DNA of 64,000 nt from NCBI RefSeq assembly GCF_051014445.1, contig NC_135136.1:12542001-12606000 (forward strand). Direction: 5' to 3'. Below the pieces are notes generated by a model. It had not been told where the DNA came from. It saw nothing but the letters and a program-made list of their open reading frames with translations, and made no database searches. Each line of letters starts with the position of its first letter. Position 1 is the stretch's first letter. Of this stretch, positions 1-11,986 are shown piece after piece. The DNA is from Colletes latitarsis. Lineage: Eukaryota > Arthropoda > Insecta > Hymenoptera > Colletidae. The translations under genes were made by a program, and so were the position numbers.

Positions 1-70
1 ATATTTCCGCGTTCTTCACATACTTGTTGAACAGATCCTGGGTATTTTTCTGGTTTGGATCAGGCAGTAA

Positions 71-82
71 TGTGGTACCACA
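71..82. other. 12-bp perfect palindrome, once per monomer
   Basis: TGTGGTACCACA equals its own reverse complement and contains a KpnI site (GGTACC). It is present in most monomers. Specific HOR positions carry variants that break the symmetry: gtggtagcac (for example 7427, 11987, 16019, 21614), gtggtgccac (for example 423), gtggcaccac (for example 12518) and gtgctacctc (40431, 42370, 43956). A conserved dyad in a satellite could be a protein-binding site or a cruciform-prone site, but no known binding motif is recognised here. Confidence 0.75.
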
Positions 83-246
83 CTGAAATAGTCGATTAAA
101 CCTGGTCTTGATAAATATTTTAGAAGATAACGCATGTTAGATCTGGGTAATGTCTAGGATTTGCCCTAATCAGGCACATAATTTCGCATTTTCCACATAC
201 ATGTTGAACAGATCCTGGGTTTCTACTGGTTTGGATCACGTAGTAA
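71..246 (+). repeat. Reference satellite monomer, 176 bp
   Basis: One full monomer, phased to start at the palindrome. In order it holds the palindrome tgtggtaccaca, a 'cattaaacctggtttcgatc'-like segment (here 'gattaaacctggtcttgat'), an AT-rich 'aatattttaga' block, 'gataacgcatgtta', a TAGG-rich block, 'gggatttgccct', a 'tttcgcat' block, and a T-rich 'ctttttctggtttggatcac' end. A typical monomer keeps about four CpG sites (in cacg, ttcgat, aacgc and ttcgca). The start phase is arbitrary because the array is circularly permutable. Confidence 0.93.
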
Positions 247-1302
247 TGTGGTACCACACTGAAGCATTCAATTAAACCTGGTCTTGGTAAATATTTTAGA
301 GGATAACGCATGTTAGGTCTGGGGTAGGTCTGGGATTTGCTCTCGTCAGGCTCGTACTTTCGCATATTTCTCATACTTGATGGCCAGATTCTGGGCTTTT
401 TCTAGTTTGGATTCTGTAGTAATGTGGTGCCACACTGAGACAGTCCATTTAACCTGGTTTCTATCAATATTTTAGAGGTTAACACATGTTATGTCTAGGT
501 TAGGCCTGGGATTTACTCTCATCAGGCTCGTACTTTCGCATATTTCTCATAATTCATGGCCAGATTCTGGGCTTTTTCTGGATTGGATCAGGTAGTAATG
601 TGGTACCTCACTGAGACAGTCCATTAAACCAAGTTTCGATCAATATTTTAAAGGACAACGGAAGTTAGGTCTCGGATAGGTCTGGTATTTGCCCTGATCA
701 GGCTCGCACTTTCGCATATTTCTCATACTCGGTGGCCAGATTCTGGGCTTTTTCTGGTTTGGATCCCGTAGTATTGTGGTACCACACAGAAACATTCAAT
801 TAAACCTGGTCTTGATAAATATTTTAGAGGATAACGCATGTTATGTCTAGGTTAGGCCTGGGATTTGCTCTCATCAGGCTCGTACTTTCGCATATTTCTC
901 ATAATTCATGGCCAGATTCTGGGCTTTTTCTGGATTGGATCAGGTAGTAATATGGTACCACACTGAGACAGTCCATTAAACCTGGTTTCGATGAATATTT
1001 TAGAGGACAACGGAAGTTACGTCTCGGATAGGTCTGGGATTTGCCCTGATCAGGCTCGCACTTTCGCATATTTCTCATACTCGGTGGCCAGATTCTGGGC
1101 TTTTTCTGGTTTGAATCACGTAGAAATGTGGTACCACACTGAAACATTCAATTAAACCTGGTACTGATAAATAATTTTGAGGGTAACGCATGTTAGGTCT
1201 AGGTTAGGCCTGGGATTTGCCCTCATCAGACACATACTTTCGCATTCTCCACATACTTGTTGAACAGATCCTGGGTTCTTTCTGGTTTGGATCAGGTAGT
1301 AA

Positions 1303-1457
1303 TGTGGTACCACACTGAAACAGTAAATTAAACCTAGTTTCGATCAATATTTTAGAGGATAGGTCTGGGATTTGCCCTCATCAGGGTCATATTTTCGCAT
1401 TTTTCACATACCTGTTGAACAGATCCCTGGCTTTTTCTGGTTTGGATCACGTAGAAA
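1303..1457 (+). repeat. 155-bp deletion monomer (21-bp deletion)
   Basis: The distance between palindromes is 155 bp instead of 176. The sequence 'gaggataggtctggga' lacks the 21 bases normally found between 'gaggat' and the second 'aggtctggga'. The full-length form has 'ggata' at both ends of the missing part, so the deletion probably arose by slippage or recombination between short direct repeats. The same junction appears at 1361, 5216, 8719, 13456, 17311, 18346, 27134 and 32047, always after a 'gtaaattaaacctag' segment. These eight copies therefore descend from one event and mark HOR phase. None was seen after about 33 kb. Confidence 0.88.
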
Positions 1458-3855
1458 TGTGGTACCACACTGAAACATTCAATTAAACTTGGTACTGATA
1501 AATATTTTTGAGGGTAACGCATGTTAGGTCTAGGTCAGGCCTGGGATTTTCCCTCATCAGACACATACTTTCGCACTCTTCACATACTTGTTGAACGGAT
1601 CCTGGGTGTTTTCTGGTTTGGATCACGTAGTAATGTGGTAGCACACTGAAAGAGTCCATTAAACCTGGTTGCGATCAATATTTTAGAGGATAACGCATGT
1701 TCTGTCTAGGTTAGGCCTGGGATTTGCCCTCATCAGACACATACTTTCGCATTTTCCGCATACTTGTTGAACAGATCCTGGGTTTTTTCTGGTTTGGATC
1801 ACGTAGTAATGTGGTAGCACACTGAAACAGTCCATTAAACCTGGTTTCGATCAATATCTTTGAGGATAACTCATGTTAGGTCTAGGTTAGGCCCGGGATT
1901 TGCCCTCATCAGGGTCATATTTCCGCGTTCTTCACATACTTGTTGAACAGATCCTGGGCTTTTTCTGGATTGGATCAGGTTGTAATGTGGTACCACACTG
2001 AAACAGTCCATTAAACCTGGTTTCGATCAATATTTTAGAGGAGAACGCAAGTTAGGTCTGGGATAGGTCTGGGATTTGCCCTGATCAGGCTCGCACTTTC
2101 GCATATTTCTCGCACTCGGTGGCCAGATTTTGGGCTTTTTCTGGTTTGGATCCCGTAGTATTGTGGTACCACACTGAAACATTCAATTAAACCTGGTCTT
2201 GATAAATATTTTAGAGGATAACGCATGTTAGATCTGGGTTATGTCTAGGATTTGCCCAAATCAGGCTCATGAATTCGCATATTTCTCATACTTCATGGCT
2301 AGATACTGGGCTTTTTCAGGATTGGATCACGTAGTAATGTGGTACCACACTGAAACAGTAAATTAAACCTAGTTTCGATCAATATTTTAGAGGATAACGC
2401 AAGTTAGGTCTAGGTTAGGCCTGGGATTTGCCCTCATCAGACACATACTTTCGCATTCTCCACATGCTTGTTGAACAGATCCTAGGTATTCTTCTGGTTT
2501 GGATCACGTAGTAATGTGGTACCACACTGAAGCAGTCGATTAAACCTGGTTTCGATCAATATTTTTGAGGATAACGCATGTTAGGTCTAGGTTAGGCCCG
2601 GGATTTGCCCTCACCAGGGTCATATTTTCGCGTTCTTCACTTACTTGTTGAACAGATCCTGGGTATTTTTCTGGTTTGGATCACGCAGTAATGTGGTACC
2701 ACACTGAAATAGTCGATTAAACCTGGTCTTGATAAATATTTTAGAAGATAACGCATGTTAGATCTGGGTAATGTCTAGGATTTGCCCTAATCAGGCACAT
2801 AATTTCGCATTTTCCACATACATGTTGAACAGATCCTGGGTTTCTTCTGGTTTGGATCACGTAGTAATGTGGTACCACACTGAAGCATTCAATTAAACCT
2901 GGTCTTGGTAAATATTTTAGAGGATAACGCATGTTAGGTCTGGGGTAGGTCTGGGATTTGCTCTCATCAGGCTCGTACTTTCGCATATTTCTCATACTTG
3001 ATGGCCAGATTCTGGGCTTTTTCTAGTTTGGATTCTGTAGTAATGTGGTGCCACACTGAGACAGTCCATTTAACCTGGTTTCTATCAATATTTTAGAGGA
3101 TAACACATGTTATGTATAGGTTACGCCTGGGATTTACTCTCATCAGGCTCGTACTTTCGCATATTTCTCATAATTCATGGCCAGATTCTGGGCTTTTTCT
3201 GGATTGGATCAGGTAGTAATGTGGTACCACACTGAGACAGTCCATTAAACCTGGTTTCGATCAATATTTAAAAGGACAACGGAAGTTAGGTCTCGGATAG
3301 GTCTGGGATTTGCCCTGATCAGGCTCGCACTTTCGCATATTTCTCATACTCGGTGGCCAGATTCTGGGCTTTTTCTGGTTTGGATCCCGTAGAATTGTGG
3401 TACCACACAGAAACATTCAATTAAACCTGGTCTTGATAAATATTTTAGAGGATAACGCATGTTAGATCTGGGTTATGTCTAGGATTTGCCCAAATCAGGC
3501 TCATAAATTCGCATATTTCTCATACTTCATGGCTAGATACTGGGCTTTTTCAGGATTGGATCACGTAGTAATGTGGTACCACACTGAAACAGTACATTTA
3601 ACCTGGTTTCGATCAATATTTTAGAGGATAACGCAAGTTAGGTCTAGGTTAGGCCTGGGATTTGCCATCATCAGGGTCATATTTTCGCGTTCTTCACATA
3701 CTTGTTGAACAGATCCTGGGTATTTTTCTGGTTTGGATCAGGTAGTAACGTGGTACCACACTGAAGCAGTCGATTAAACCTGGTTTCGATTAATATTTTT
3801 GAGGATAACGCATGTTAGGTCTAGGATAGGCCCGGGATTTGCGCTCACCAGGGTC

Positions 3856-6800
3856 ATATTTCCGCGTTCTTCACATACTTGTTGAACAGATCCTGGGTAT
3901 TTTTCTGGTTTGGATCAGGCAGTAATGTGGTACCACACTGAAATAGTCGATTAAACCTGGTCTTGATAAATATTTTAGAAGATAACGCATGTTAGATCTG
4001 GGTAATGTCTAGGATTTGCCCTAATCAGGCACATAATTTCGCATTTTCCACATACATGTTGAACAGATCCTGGGTTTCTTCTGGTTTGGATCACGTAGTA
4101 ATGTGGTACCACACTGAAGCATTCAATTAAACCTGGTCTTGGTAAATATTTTAGAGGATAACGCATGTTAGGTCTGGGGTAGGTCTGGGATTTGCTCTCG
4201 TCAGGCTCGTACTTTCGCATATTTCTCATACTTGATGGCCAGATTCTGGGCTTTTTCTAGTTTGGATTCTGTAGTAATGTGGTGCCACACTGAGACAGTC
4301 CATTTAACCTGGTTTCTATCAATATTTTAGAGGTTAACACATGTTATGTCTAGGTTAGGCCTGGGATTTACTCTCATCAGGCTCGTACTTTCGCATATTT
4401 CTCATAATTCATGGCCAGATTCTGGGCTTTTTCTGGATTGGATCAGGTAGTAATGTGGTACCTCACTGAGACAGTCCATTAAACCAAGTTTCGATCAATA
4501 TTTTAAAGGACAACGGAAGTTAGGTCTCGGATAGGTCTGGTATTTGCCCTGATCAGGCTCGCACTTTCGCATATTTCTCATACTCGGTGGCCAGATTCTG
4601 GGCTTTTTCTGGTTTGGATCCCGTAGTATTGTGGTACCACACAGAAACATTCAATTAAACCTGGTCTTGATAAATATTTTAGAGGATAACGCATGTTATG
4701 TCTAGGTTAGGCCTGGGATTTGCTCTCATCAGGCTCGTACTTTCGCATATTTCTCATAATTCATGGCCAGATTCTGGGCTTTTTCTGGATTGGATCAGGT
4801 AGTAATATGGTACCACACTGAGACAGTCCATTAAACCTGGTTTCGATCAATATTTTAGAGGACAACGGAAGTTACGTCTCGGATAGGTCTGGGATTTGCC
4901 CTGATCAGGCTCGCACTTTCGCATATTTCTCATACTCGGTGGCCAGATTCTGGGCTTTTTCTGGTTTGAATCACGTAGAAATGTGGTACCACACTGAAAC
5001 ATTCAATTAAACCTGGTACTGATAAATAATTTTGAGGGTAACGCATGTTAGGTCTAGGTTAGGCCTGGGATTTGCCCTCATCAGACACATACTTTCGCAT
5101 TCTCCACATACTTGTTGAACAGATCCTGGGTTCTTTCTGGTTTGGATCAGGTAGTAATGTGGTACCACACTGAAACAGTAAATTAAACCTAGTTTCGATC
5201 AATATTTTAGAGGATAGGTCTGGGATTTGCCCTCATCAGGGTCATATTTTCGCATTTTTCACATACCTGTTGAACAGATCCCTGGCTTTTTCTGGTTTGG
5301 ATCACGTAGAAATGTGGTACCACACTGAAACATTCAATTAAACTTGGTACTGATAAATATTTTTGAGGGTAACGCATGTTAGGTCTAGGTCAGGCCTGGG
5401 ATTTTCCCTCATCAGACACATACTTTCGCACTCTTCACATACTTGTTGAACGGATCCTGGGTGTTTTCTGGTTTGGATCACGTAGTAATGTGGTAGCACA
5501 CTGAAAGAGTCCATTAAACCTGGTTGCGATCAATATTTTAGAGGATAACGCATGTTCTGTCTAGGTTAGGCCTGGGATTTGCCCTCATCAGACACATACT
5601 TTCGCATTTTCCGCATACTTGTTGAACAGATCCTGGGTTTTTTCTGGTTTGGATCACGTAGTAATGTGGTAGCACACTGAAACAGTCCATTAAACCTGGT
5701 TTCGATCAATATCTTTGAGGATAACTCATGTTAGGTCTAGGTTAGGCCCGGGATTTGCCCTCATCAGGGTCATATTTCCGCGTTCTTCACATACTTGTTG
5801 AACAGATCCTGGGCTTTTTCTGGATTGGATCAGGTTGTAATGTGGTACCACACTGAAACAGTCCATTAAACCTGGTTTCGATCAATATTTTAGAGGAGAA
5901 CGCAAGTTAGGTCTGGGATAGGTCTGGGATTTGCCCTGATCAGGCTCGCACTTTCGCATATTTCTCGCACTCGGTGGCCAGATTTTGGGCTTTTTCTGGT
6001 TTGGATCCCGTAGTATTGTGGTACCACACTGAAACATTCAATTAAACCTGGTCTTGATAAATATTTTAGAGGATAACGCATGTTAGATCTGGGTTATGTC
6101 TAGGATTTGCCCAAATCAGGCTCATGAATTCGCATATTTCTCATACTTCATGGCTAGATACTGGGCTTTTTCAGGATTGGATCACGTAGTAATGTGGTAC
6201 CACACTGAAACAGTAAATTAAACCTAGTTTCGATCAATATTTTAGAGGATAACGCAAGTTAGGTCTAGGTTAGGCCTGGGATTTGCCCTCATCAGACACA
6301 TACTTTCGCATTCTCCACATGCTTGTTGAACAGATCCTAGGTATTCTTCTGGTTTGGATCACGTAGTAATGTGGTACCACACTAAAGCAGTCGATTAAAC
6401 CTGGTTTCGATCAATATTTTTGAGGATAACGCATGTTAGGTCTAGGTTAGGCCCGGGATTTGCCCTCACCAGGGTCATATTTTCGCGTTCTTCACTTACT
6501 TGTTGAACAGATCCTGGGTATTTTTCTGGTTTGGATCACGCAGTAATGTGGTACCACACTGAAATAGTCGATTAAACCTGGTCTTGATAAATATTTTAGA
6601 AGATAACGCATGTTAGATCTGGGTAATGTCTAGGATTTGCCCTAATCAGGCACATAATTTCGCATTTTCCACATACATGTTGAACAGATCCTGGGTTTCT
6701 TCTGGTTTGGATCACGTAGTAATGTGGTACCACACTGAAGCATTCAATTAAACCTGGTCTTGGTAAATATTTTAGAGGATAACGCATGTTAGGTCTGGGG

Positions 6801-7432
6801 TAGGTCTGGGATTTGCTCTCATCAGGCTCGTACTTTCGCATATTTCTCATACTTGATGGCCAGATTCTGGGCTTTTTCTAGTTTGGATTCTGTAGTAATG
6901 TGGTGCCACACTGAGACAGTCCATTTAACCTGGTTTCTATCAATATTTTAGAGGATAACACATGTTATGTATAGGTTACGCCTGGGATTTACTCTCATCA
7001 GGCTCGTACTTTCGCATATTTCTCATAATTCATGGCCAGATTCTGGGCTTTTTCTGGATTGGATCAGGTAGTAATGTGGTACCACACTGAGACAGTCCAT
7101 TAAACCTGGTTTCGATCAATATTTAAAAGGACAACGGAAGTTAGGTCTCGGATAGGTCTGGGATTTGCCCTGATCAGGCTCGCACTTTCGCATATTTCTC
7201 ATACTCGGTGGCCAGATTCTGGGCTTTTTCTGGTTTGGATCCCGTAGAATTGTGGTACCACACAGAAACATTCAATTAAACCTGGTCTTGATAAATATTT
7301 TAGAGGATAACGCATGTTAGATCTGGGTTATGTCTAGGATTTGCCCAAATCAGGCTCATAAATTCGCATATTTCTCATACTTCATGGCTAGATACTGGGC
7401 TTTTTCAGGATTGGATCACGTAGTAATGTGGT
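3856..7432 (+). repeat. Type A higher-order repeat, copy 2 (partial)
   Basis: This matches 1-3577 at a constant offset of 3855 bp, including the 21-bp deletion monomer (1361 and 5216) and the monomer with the altered palindrome tatggtacc (951 and 4806). The match ends near 7432. There copy 1 continues 'gtggtaccac...gtacattta' while this copy switches to 'gtggtagcac...gtccattaaacccgg', the start of the type B unit. One visible difference is 'cactgaagcag' near 2526 against 'cactaaagcag' near 6381. Confidence 0.9.
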
Positions 7433-10400
7433 AGCACACTGAAACAGTCCATTAAACCCGGTTTCGATCAATATTTTAGTGGATAACGCAGGTTAGGTCT
7501 GGGATAGGTCTGGGATTTGCCCTCATCAGGGTCATATTTTCGCGTTCTTCACATACTTGTTGAACAGATCCTGGGTATTTTTCTGGTTTGGATCAGGCAC
7601 TAATGTGGCACCACACTTAAACAGTCGATTAAACCTGGTTTCGATCAATATTTTTGAGGATAACGCATGTTAGGTCTAGGTTAGACCCGGGATTTGCCCT
7701 CACCAGGGACATATTTCCGCGTTCTTCACATACTTGTTGAACAGATCCTGGGTATTTTTCTGGTTTGGATCACGTAGTAATGTGGTACCACACTGAAACA
7801 GTCGATTAAACCTGGTTTCGATCAGTATTTTTGAGGGTAACGCATGTTAGGTCTAGGTTAGGCCTGGGATTTTCCCTGATCAGCCACATACTTTCGCATT
7901 CTTCACATACTTGTTGAACGGATCCTGGGTTTTTTGTGGTTTGGATCACGTAGTAATGTGGTACCACACTGAAGCATTCAATTAAACCTGGACTTGATAA
8001 ATGTTTTAGAGGATAACGCATGTTGAGTCTGGGATAAGTCTGGGATTTGCCCTCATCAGGCTCATAGTTTCGCGTTTTTCACATACTTGCTGAACAGATC
8101 CTGGGTTTTTTCTGTTTTGGATCACGTAGTAATGTCGTACCACACTGAAACAGTCCATTAAACCTGGTTTCGATCAATATTTTAGAGAATAACGCATGTT
8201 AGGTCATGGTTAGGTCTGGGATTTGCTCTCATCAGGCTCGTACTTTCGCATATTCCTCATGGTTCATGGCCAGATTCTGGGCTTTTTCTGGATTGGATCA
8301 GGTAGTAATGTGGTACCACACTGAAACAGTCCATTAAACCTGGTTTCGATCAATATTTTAGAGGACAACGCAAGTTAGGTCTGGGATAGGTCTGGGATTT
8401 GCCCTGATCAGGCTCGCACTTTCGCATATTTCTCATACTCGGTGGCCAGATTCTGGGCTTTTTCTGGTTTGGATCCCGTAGTATTGTGGTACCACACTGA
8501 AACATTCAATTAAACCTGGTCTTGATAAATATTTTAGAGGATAACGCATGTTAGATCTGGGTTATGTCTAGGATTTGCCCAAATCAGGCTCATAAATTCG
8601 CATATTTCTCATACTTCATGGCCAGATACTGGGCTTTTTCAGGATTGGATCAGGTAGTAATGTGGTACCACACTGAAACAGTAAATTAAACCTAGTTTCG
8701 ATCAATATTTTAGAGGATAGGTCTGGGATTTGCCCTCATCAGGGTCATATTTTCGCATTTTTCACATGCCTGTTGAACAGATCCCTGGCTTTTTCTGGTT
8801 TGGATCACGTAGAAATGTGGTACCACACTTAAACATTCAATTAAACCTGGTACTGATAAATATTTTTGAGGGTAACGCATGTTAGGTCTAGGTCAGGCCT
8901 GGGATTTTCCCTCATCAGACACATACTTTCGCACTCTTCACATACTTGTTGAACGGATCCTGGGTGTTTTCTGGTTTGGATCACGTAGTAATGTGGTAGC
9001 ACACTGAAAGAGTCCATTATACCTGGTTGCGATCAATATTTTACAGGATAACGCATGTTCTGTCTAGGTTAGGCCTGGGATTTGCCCTCATCAGACACAT
9101 ACTTTCGCATTTTCCGCATACTTGTTGAACAGATCCTGGGTTTTTTCTGGTATGGATCACGTAGTAATGTGGTAGCACACTGAAACAGTCCATTAAACCT
9201 GGTTTCGATCAATATCTTTGAGGATAACTCATGTTAGGTCTAGGTTAGGCCCGGGATTTGCCCTCATCAGGGTCATATTTCCGCGTTCTTCACATACTTG
9301 TTGAACAGATCCTGGGCTTTTTCTGGATTGGATCAGGTTGTAATGTGGTACCACACTGAAGCAGCCCATTAAACCTGGTTTCGATCAATATTTTAGAGGA
9401 GAACGCAAGTTAGGTCTGGGATAGGTCTGGGATTTGCCCTGATCAGGCTCGCACTTTCGCATATTTCTCGCACTCGGTGGCCAGATTTTGGGCTTTTTCT
9501 GGTTTGGATCCCGTAGTATTGTGGTACCACACTGAAACATTCAATTAAACCTGGTCTTGATAAATATTTTAGAGGATAACGCATGTTAGATCTGGGTTAT
9601 GTCTAGGATTTGCCCAAATCAGGCTCATGAATTCGCATATTTCTCATACTTCATGGCTAGATACTGGGCTTTTTCAGGATTGGATCACGTAGTAATGTGG
9701 TACCACACTGAAACAGTAAATTAAACCTAGTTTCGATCAATATTTTAGAGGATAACGCAAGTTAGGTCTAGGTTAGGCCTGGGATTTCCCCTCATCAGAC
9801 ACATACTTTCGCATTCTTCACATACTTGTTGAACGGATCCTGGGGTTTTTCAGGTTTGGATCACGTAGTAATGTGGTAGCTCACTGAAACAGTCCATTAA
9901 ACCTGGTTTCGATCAATATTTTAGAGGATAACGCATGTTCTATCTAGGTTAGGCCTGGGATTTGCCCTCATCAGACACATACTTTCGCATTCTCCACATA
10001 CTTGTTGAACAGATCCTTGGTTCTTTCTGGTTTGGATCACGTAGTAATGTGGTAGCACACTGAAACAGTCCATTAAACCTGGTTACGATCAATATTTTTG
10101 AGGATAACGCATGTTAGATCTTGGTTAGGCCTGGGATTTGCCCTCATCAGACACATACTTTCGCATTCTCCACATACATGTTGAACAGATCCTGGGTATT
10201 CTTCTGGTTTGGATCACGTAGTAATGTGGTACCACACTGAAGCAGTCGATTAAACCTGGTTTCGATCAATATTTTTGAGGATAACGCATGTTAGGTCTAG
10301 GTTAGGCCCGGGATTTGCCCTCACCAGGGTCATATTTTCGCGTTCTTCACATACTTGTTGAACAGATCCTGGGTATTTTTCTGGTTTGGATCACGCAGTA

Positions 10401-11986
10401 ATGTGGTACCACACTGAAATAGTCGATTAAACCTGGTCTTGATAAATATTTTAGAAGATAACGCATGTTAGATCTGGGTAATGTCTAGGATTTGCCCTAA
10501 TCAGGCACATAATTTCGCATTTTCCACTTACATGTTGAACAGATCCTGGGTTTCTTCTGGTTTGGATCACGTAGTAATGTGGTACCACACTGAAGCATTC
10601 AATTAAACCTGGTCTTGGTAAATATTTTAGAGGATAACGCATGTTAGGTCTGGGGTAGGTCTGGGATTTGCTCTCATCAGGCTCGTACTTTCGCATATTT
10701 CTCATACTTGATGGCCAGATTCTGGGCTTTTTCTAGTTTGGATTCTGTAGTAATGTGGTGCCACACTGAGACAGTCCATTTAACCTGGTTTCTATCAATA
10801 TTTTAGAGGATAACACATGTTATGTATAGGTTACGCCTGGGATTTACTCTCATCAGGCTCGTACTTTCGCATATTTCTCATAATTCATGGCCAGATTCTG
10901 GGCTTTTTCTGGATTGGATCAGGTAGTAATGTGGTACCACACTGAGACAGTCCATTAAACCTGGTTTCGATCAATATTTAAAAGGACAACGGAAGTTAGG
11001 TCTCGGATAGGTCTGGGATTTGCCCTGATCAGGCTCGCACTTTCGCATATTTCTCATACTCGGTGGCCAGATTCTGGGCTTTTTCTGGTTTGGATCCCGT
11101 AGAATTGTGGTACCACACAGAAACATTCAATTAAACCTGGTCTTGATAAATATTTTAGAGGATAACGCATGTTAGATCTGGGTTATGTCTAGGATTTGCC
11201 CAAATCAGGCTCATAAATTCGCATATTTCTCATACTTCATGGCTAGATACTGGGCTTTTTCAGGATTGGATCACGTAGTAATGTGGTACCACACTGAAAC
11301 AGTAAATTAAACCTAGTTTCGATCAATATTTTAGAGGATAACGCATGTTCTGTCTAGGTTAGGCCTGGGATTTGCCCTCATCAGACACATACTTTCGCAT
11401 TTTCCACATACATGTTGAACAGATCCTGGGTATTTTTCTGGTTTGGATCAGGTAGTAATGTGGTACCACACTGAAGCAGTCGATTAAACCTGGTTTCGAT
11501 CAATATATTTGAGGATAACTAATGTTAGGTCTAGGTTAGGCCCGGGATTTGCCCTCATCAGGGTCATATTTCCGCGTTCTTCACATACATGTTGAACAGA
11601 TCCTGGGCTTTTTCTGGATTGGATCAGGTAGTAATGTGGTACCACACTGAAACAGTCCATTAAACCCGGTTTCGATAAATATTTTAGAGGACAACGCAAG
11701 TTAGGTCTGGGATAGGTCTGGGATTTGCCCTGATCAGGCTCGCACTTTCGCATATTTCTCATACTCGGTGGCCAGATTCTGGGCTTTTTCTGGTTTGGAT
11801 CCCGTAGTGTTGTGGTACCACACTGAAACATTCAATTAATCCTGGTCTTGATAAATATTTTAGAGGATAACGCATGTTAGATCTGGGTTATGTCTAGGAT
11901 TTGTCCAAATCAGGCTCATAAATTCGCATATTTCTCATACTTCATGGCTAGATACTGGGCTTTTTCAGGATTGGATCACGTAGTAA
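7427..11986 (+). repeat. Type B higher-order repeat, copy 1 (4560 bp)
   Basis: Phased on the gtggtagcac monomer that is followed by 'attttagtggataacgcagg'. The next occurrence of that monomer is at 11987. The 4560 bp equal 3855 plus one 705-bp module, which sits at 11282-11986. Type B shares most of its monomers with type A. Relative to A it has two fewer monomers in the middle and two more near the end: the distance between the marker segments at 9393 and 10451 is 1058 bp, against 706 bp in type A. It includes a 21-bp deletion monomer at 8719. Confidence 0.85.
11282..11986 (+). repeat. 705-bp four-monomer module (first copy)
   Basis: Four monomers in fixed order, 4 x 176 + 1. The extra base comes from the 'gggtatttttctgg' T-run in monomer 1. 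Monomer 2 is marked by 'gaggataactaatgtt', monomer 3 by 'acccggtttcgataaat' and monomer 4 by 'caattaatcctggtc'. The module lies between type B monomers and is absent at the corresponding place in the unit before it. The same module occurs at 20909, 29345, 30050, 35141, 39902, 41841, 43427 and 46246. Versions with a different first monomer occur at 22848 and 25315. Confidence 0.83.

Larger units (their letters stand above)
1..3855 (+). repeat. Type A higher-order repeat, copy 1 (22 monomers, 3855 bp)
   Basis: The sequence starting at 1 repeats at 3856. The length is explained exactly: 22 x 176 = 3872, minus 21 for one deleted monomer (junction at 1361), plus 4 for monomers with one extra base in the T-run (near 51, 2490, 2660 and 3718). 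Copies 1 and 2 differ only by scattered substitutions; for example, position 990 reads 'gatgaat' while 4845 reads 'gatcaat'. Within the unit, the segment around 2741 is related to the one around 3975 at an offset of 1234 bp (7 monomers), so the unit itself contains an older duplication. The true unit boundary is unknown because the window starts inside the array. Confidence 0.9.

Noticed and set aside
120..374. Minus-strand open frame of 84 codons, with near-identical copies at 2741, 3975, 6596, 10451, 15188, 20078, 28514 and 49114
   Set aside because: It is satellite monomer sequence read on the minus strand. 176 is not a multiple of 3, so the frame changes at every monomer and the three frames of the same repeat are translated in turn. 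No known domain, no start context, and copies appear only where the repeat is duplicated.
1190..1215. TTAGG-like telomeric repeat in 'gttaggtctaggttaggcc'
   Set aside because: The TAGG units are embedded in the monomer with irregular spacing and do not form a run of perfect telomere repeats. They are part of the 11-bp internal duplication.
11484..11831. Minus-strand open frame of 115 codons, repeated at 21111, 23050, 25517, 29547, 30252 and 35343
   Set aside because: It coincides with part of the 705-bp satellite module, and copies are identical because the DNA is duplicated. No sign of coding constraint; the reading frame closes as soon as monomer order changes.
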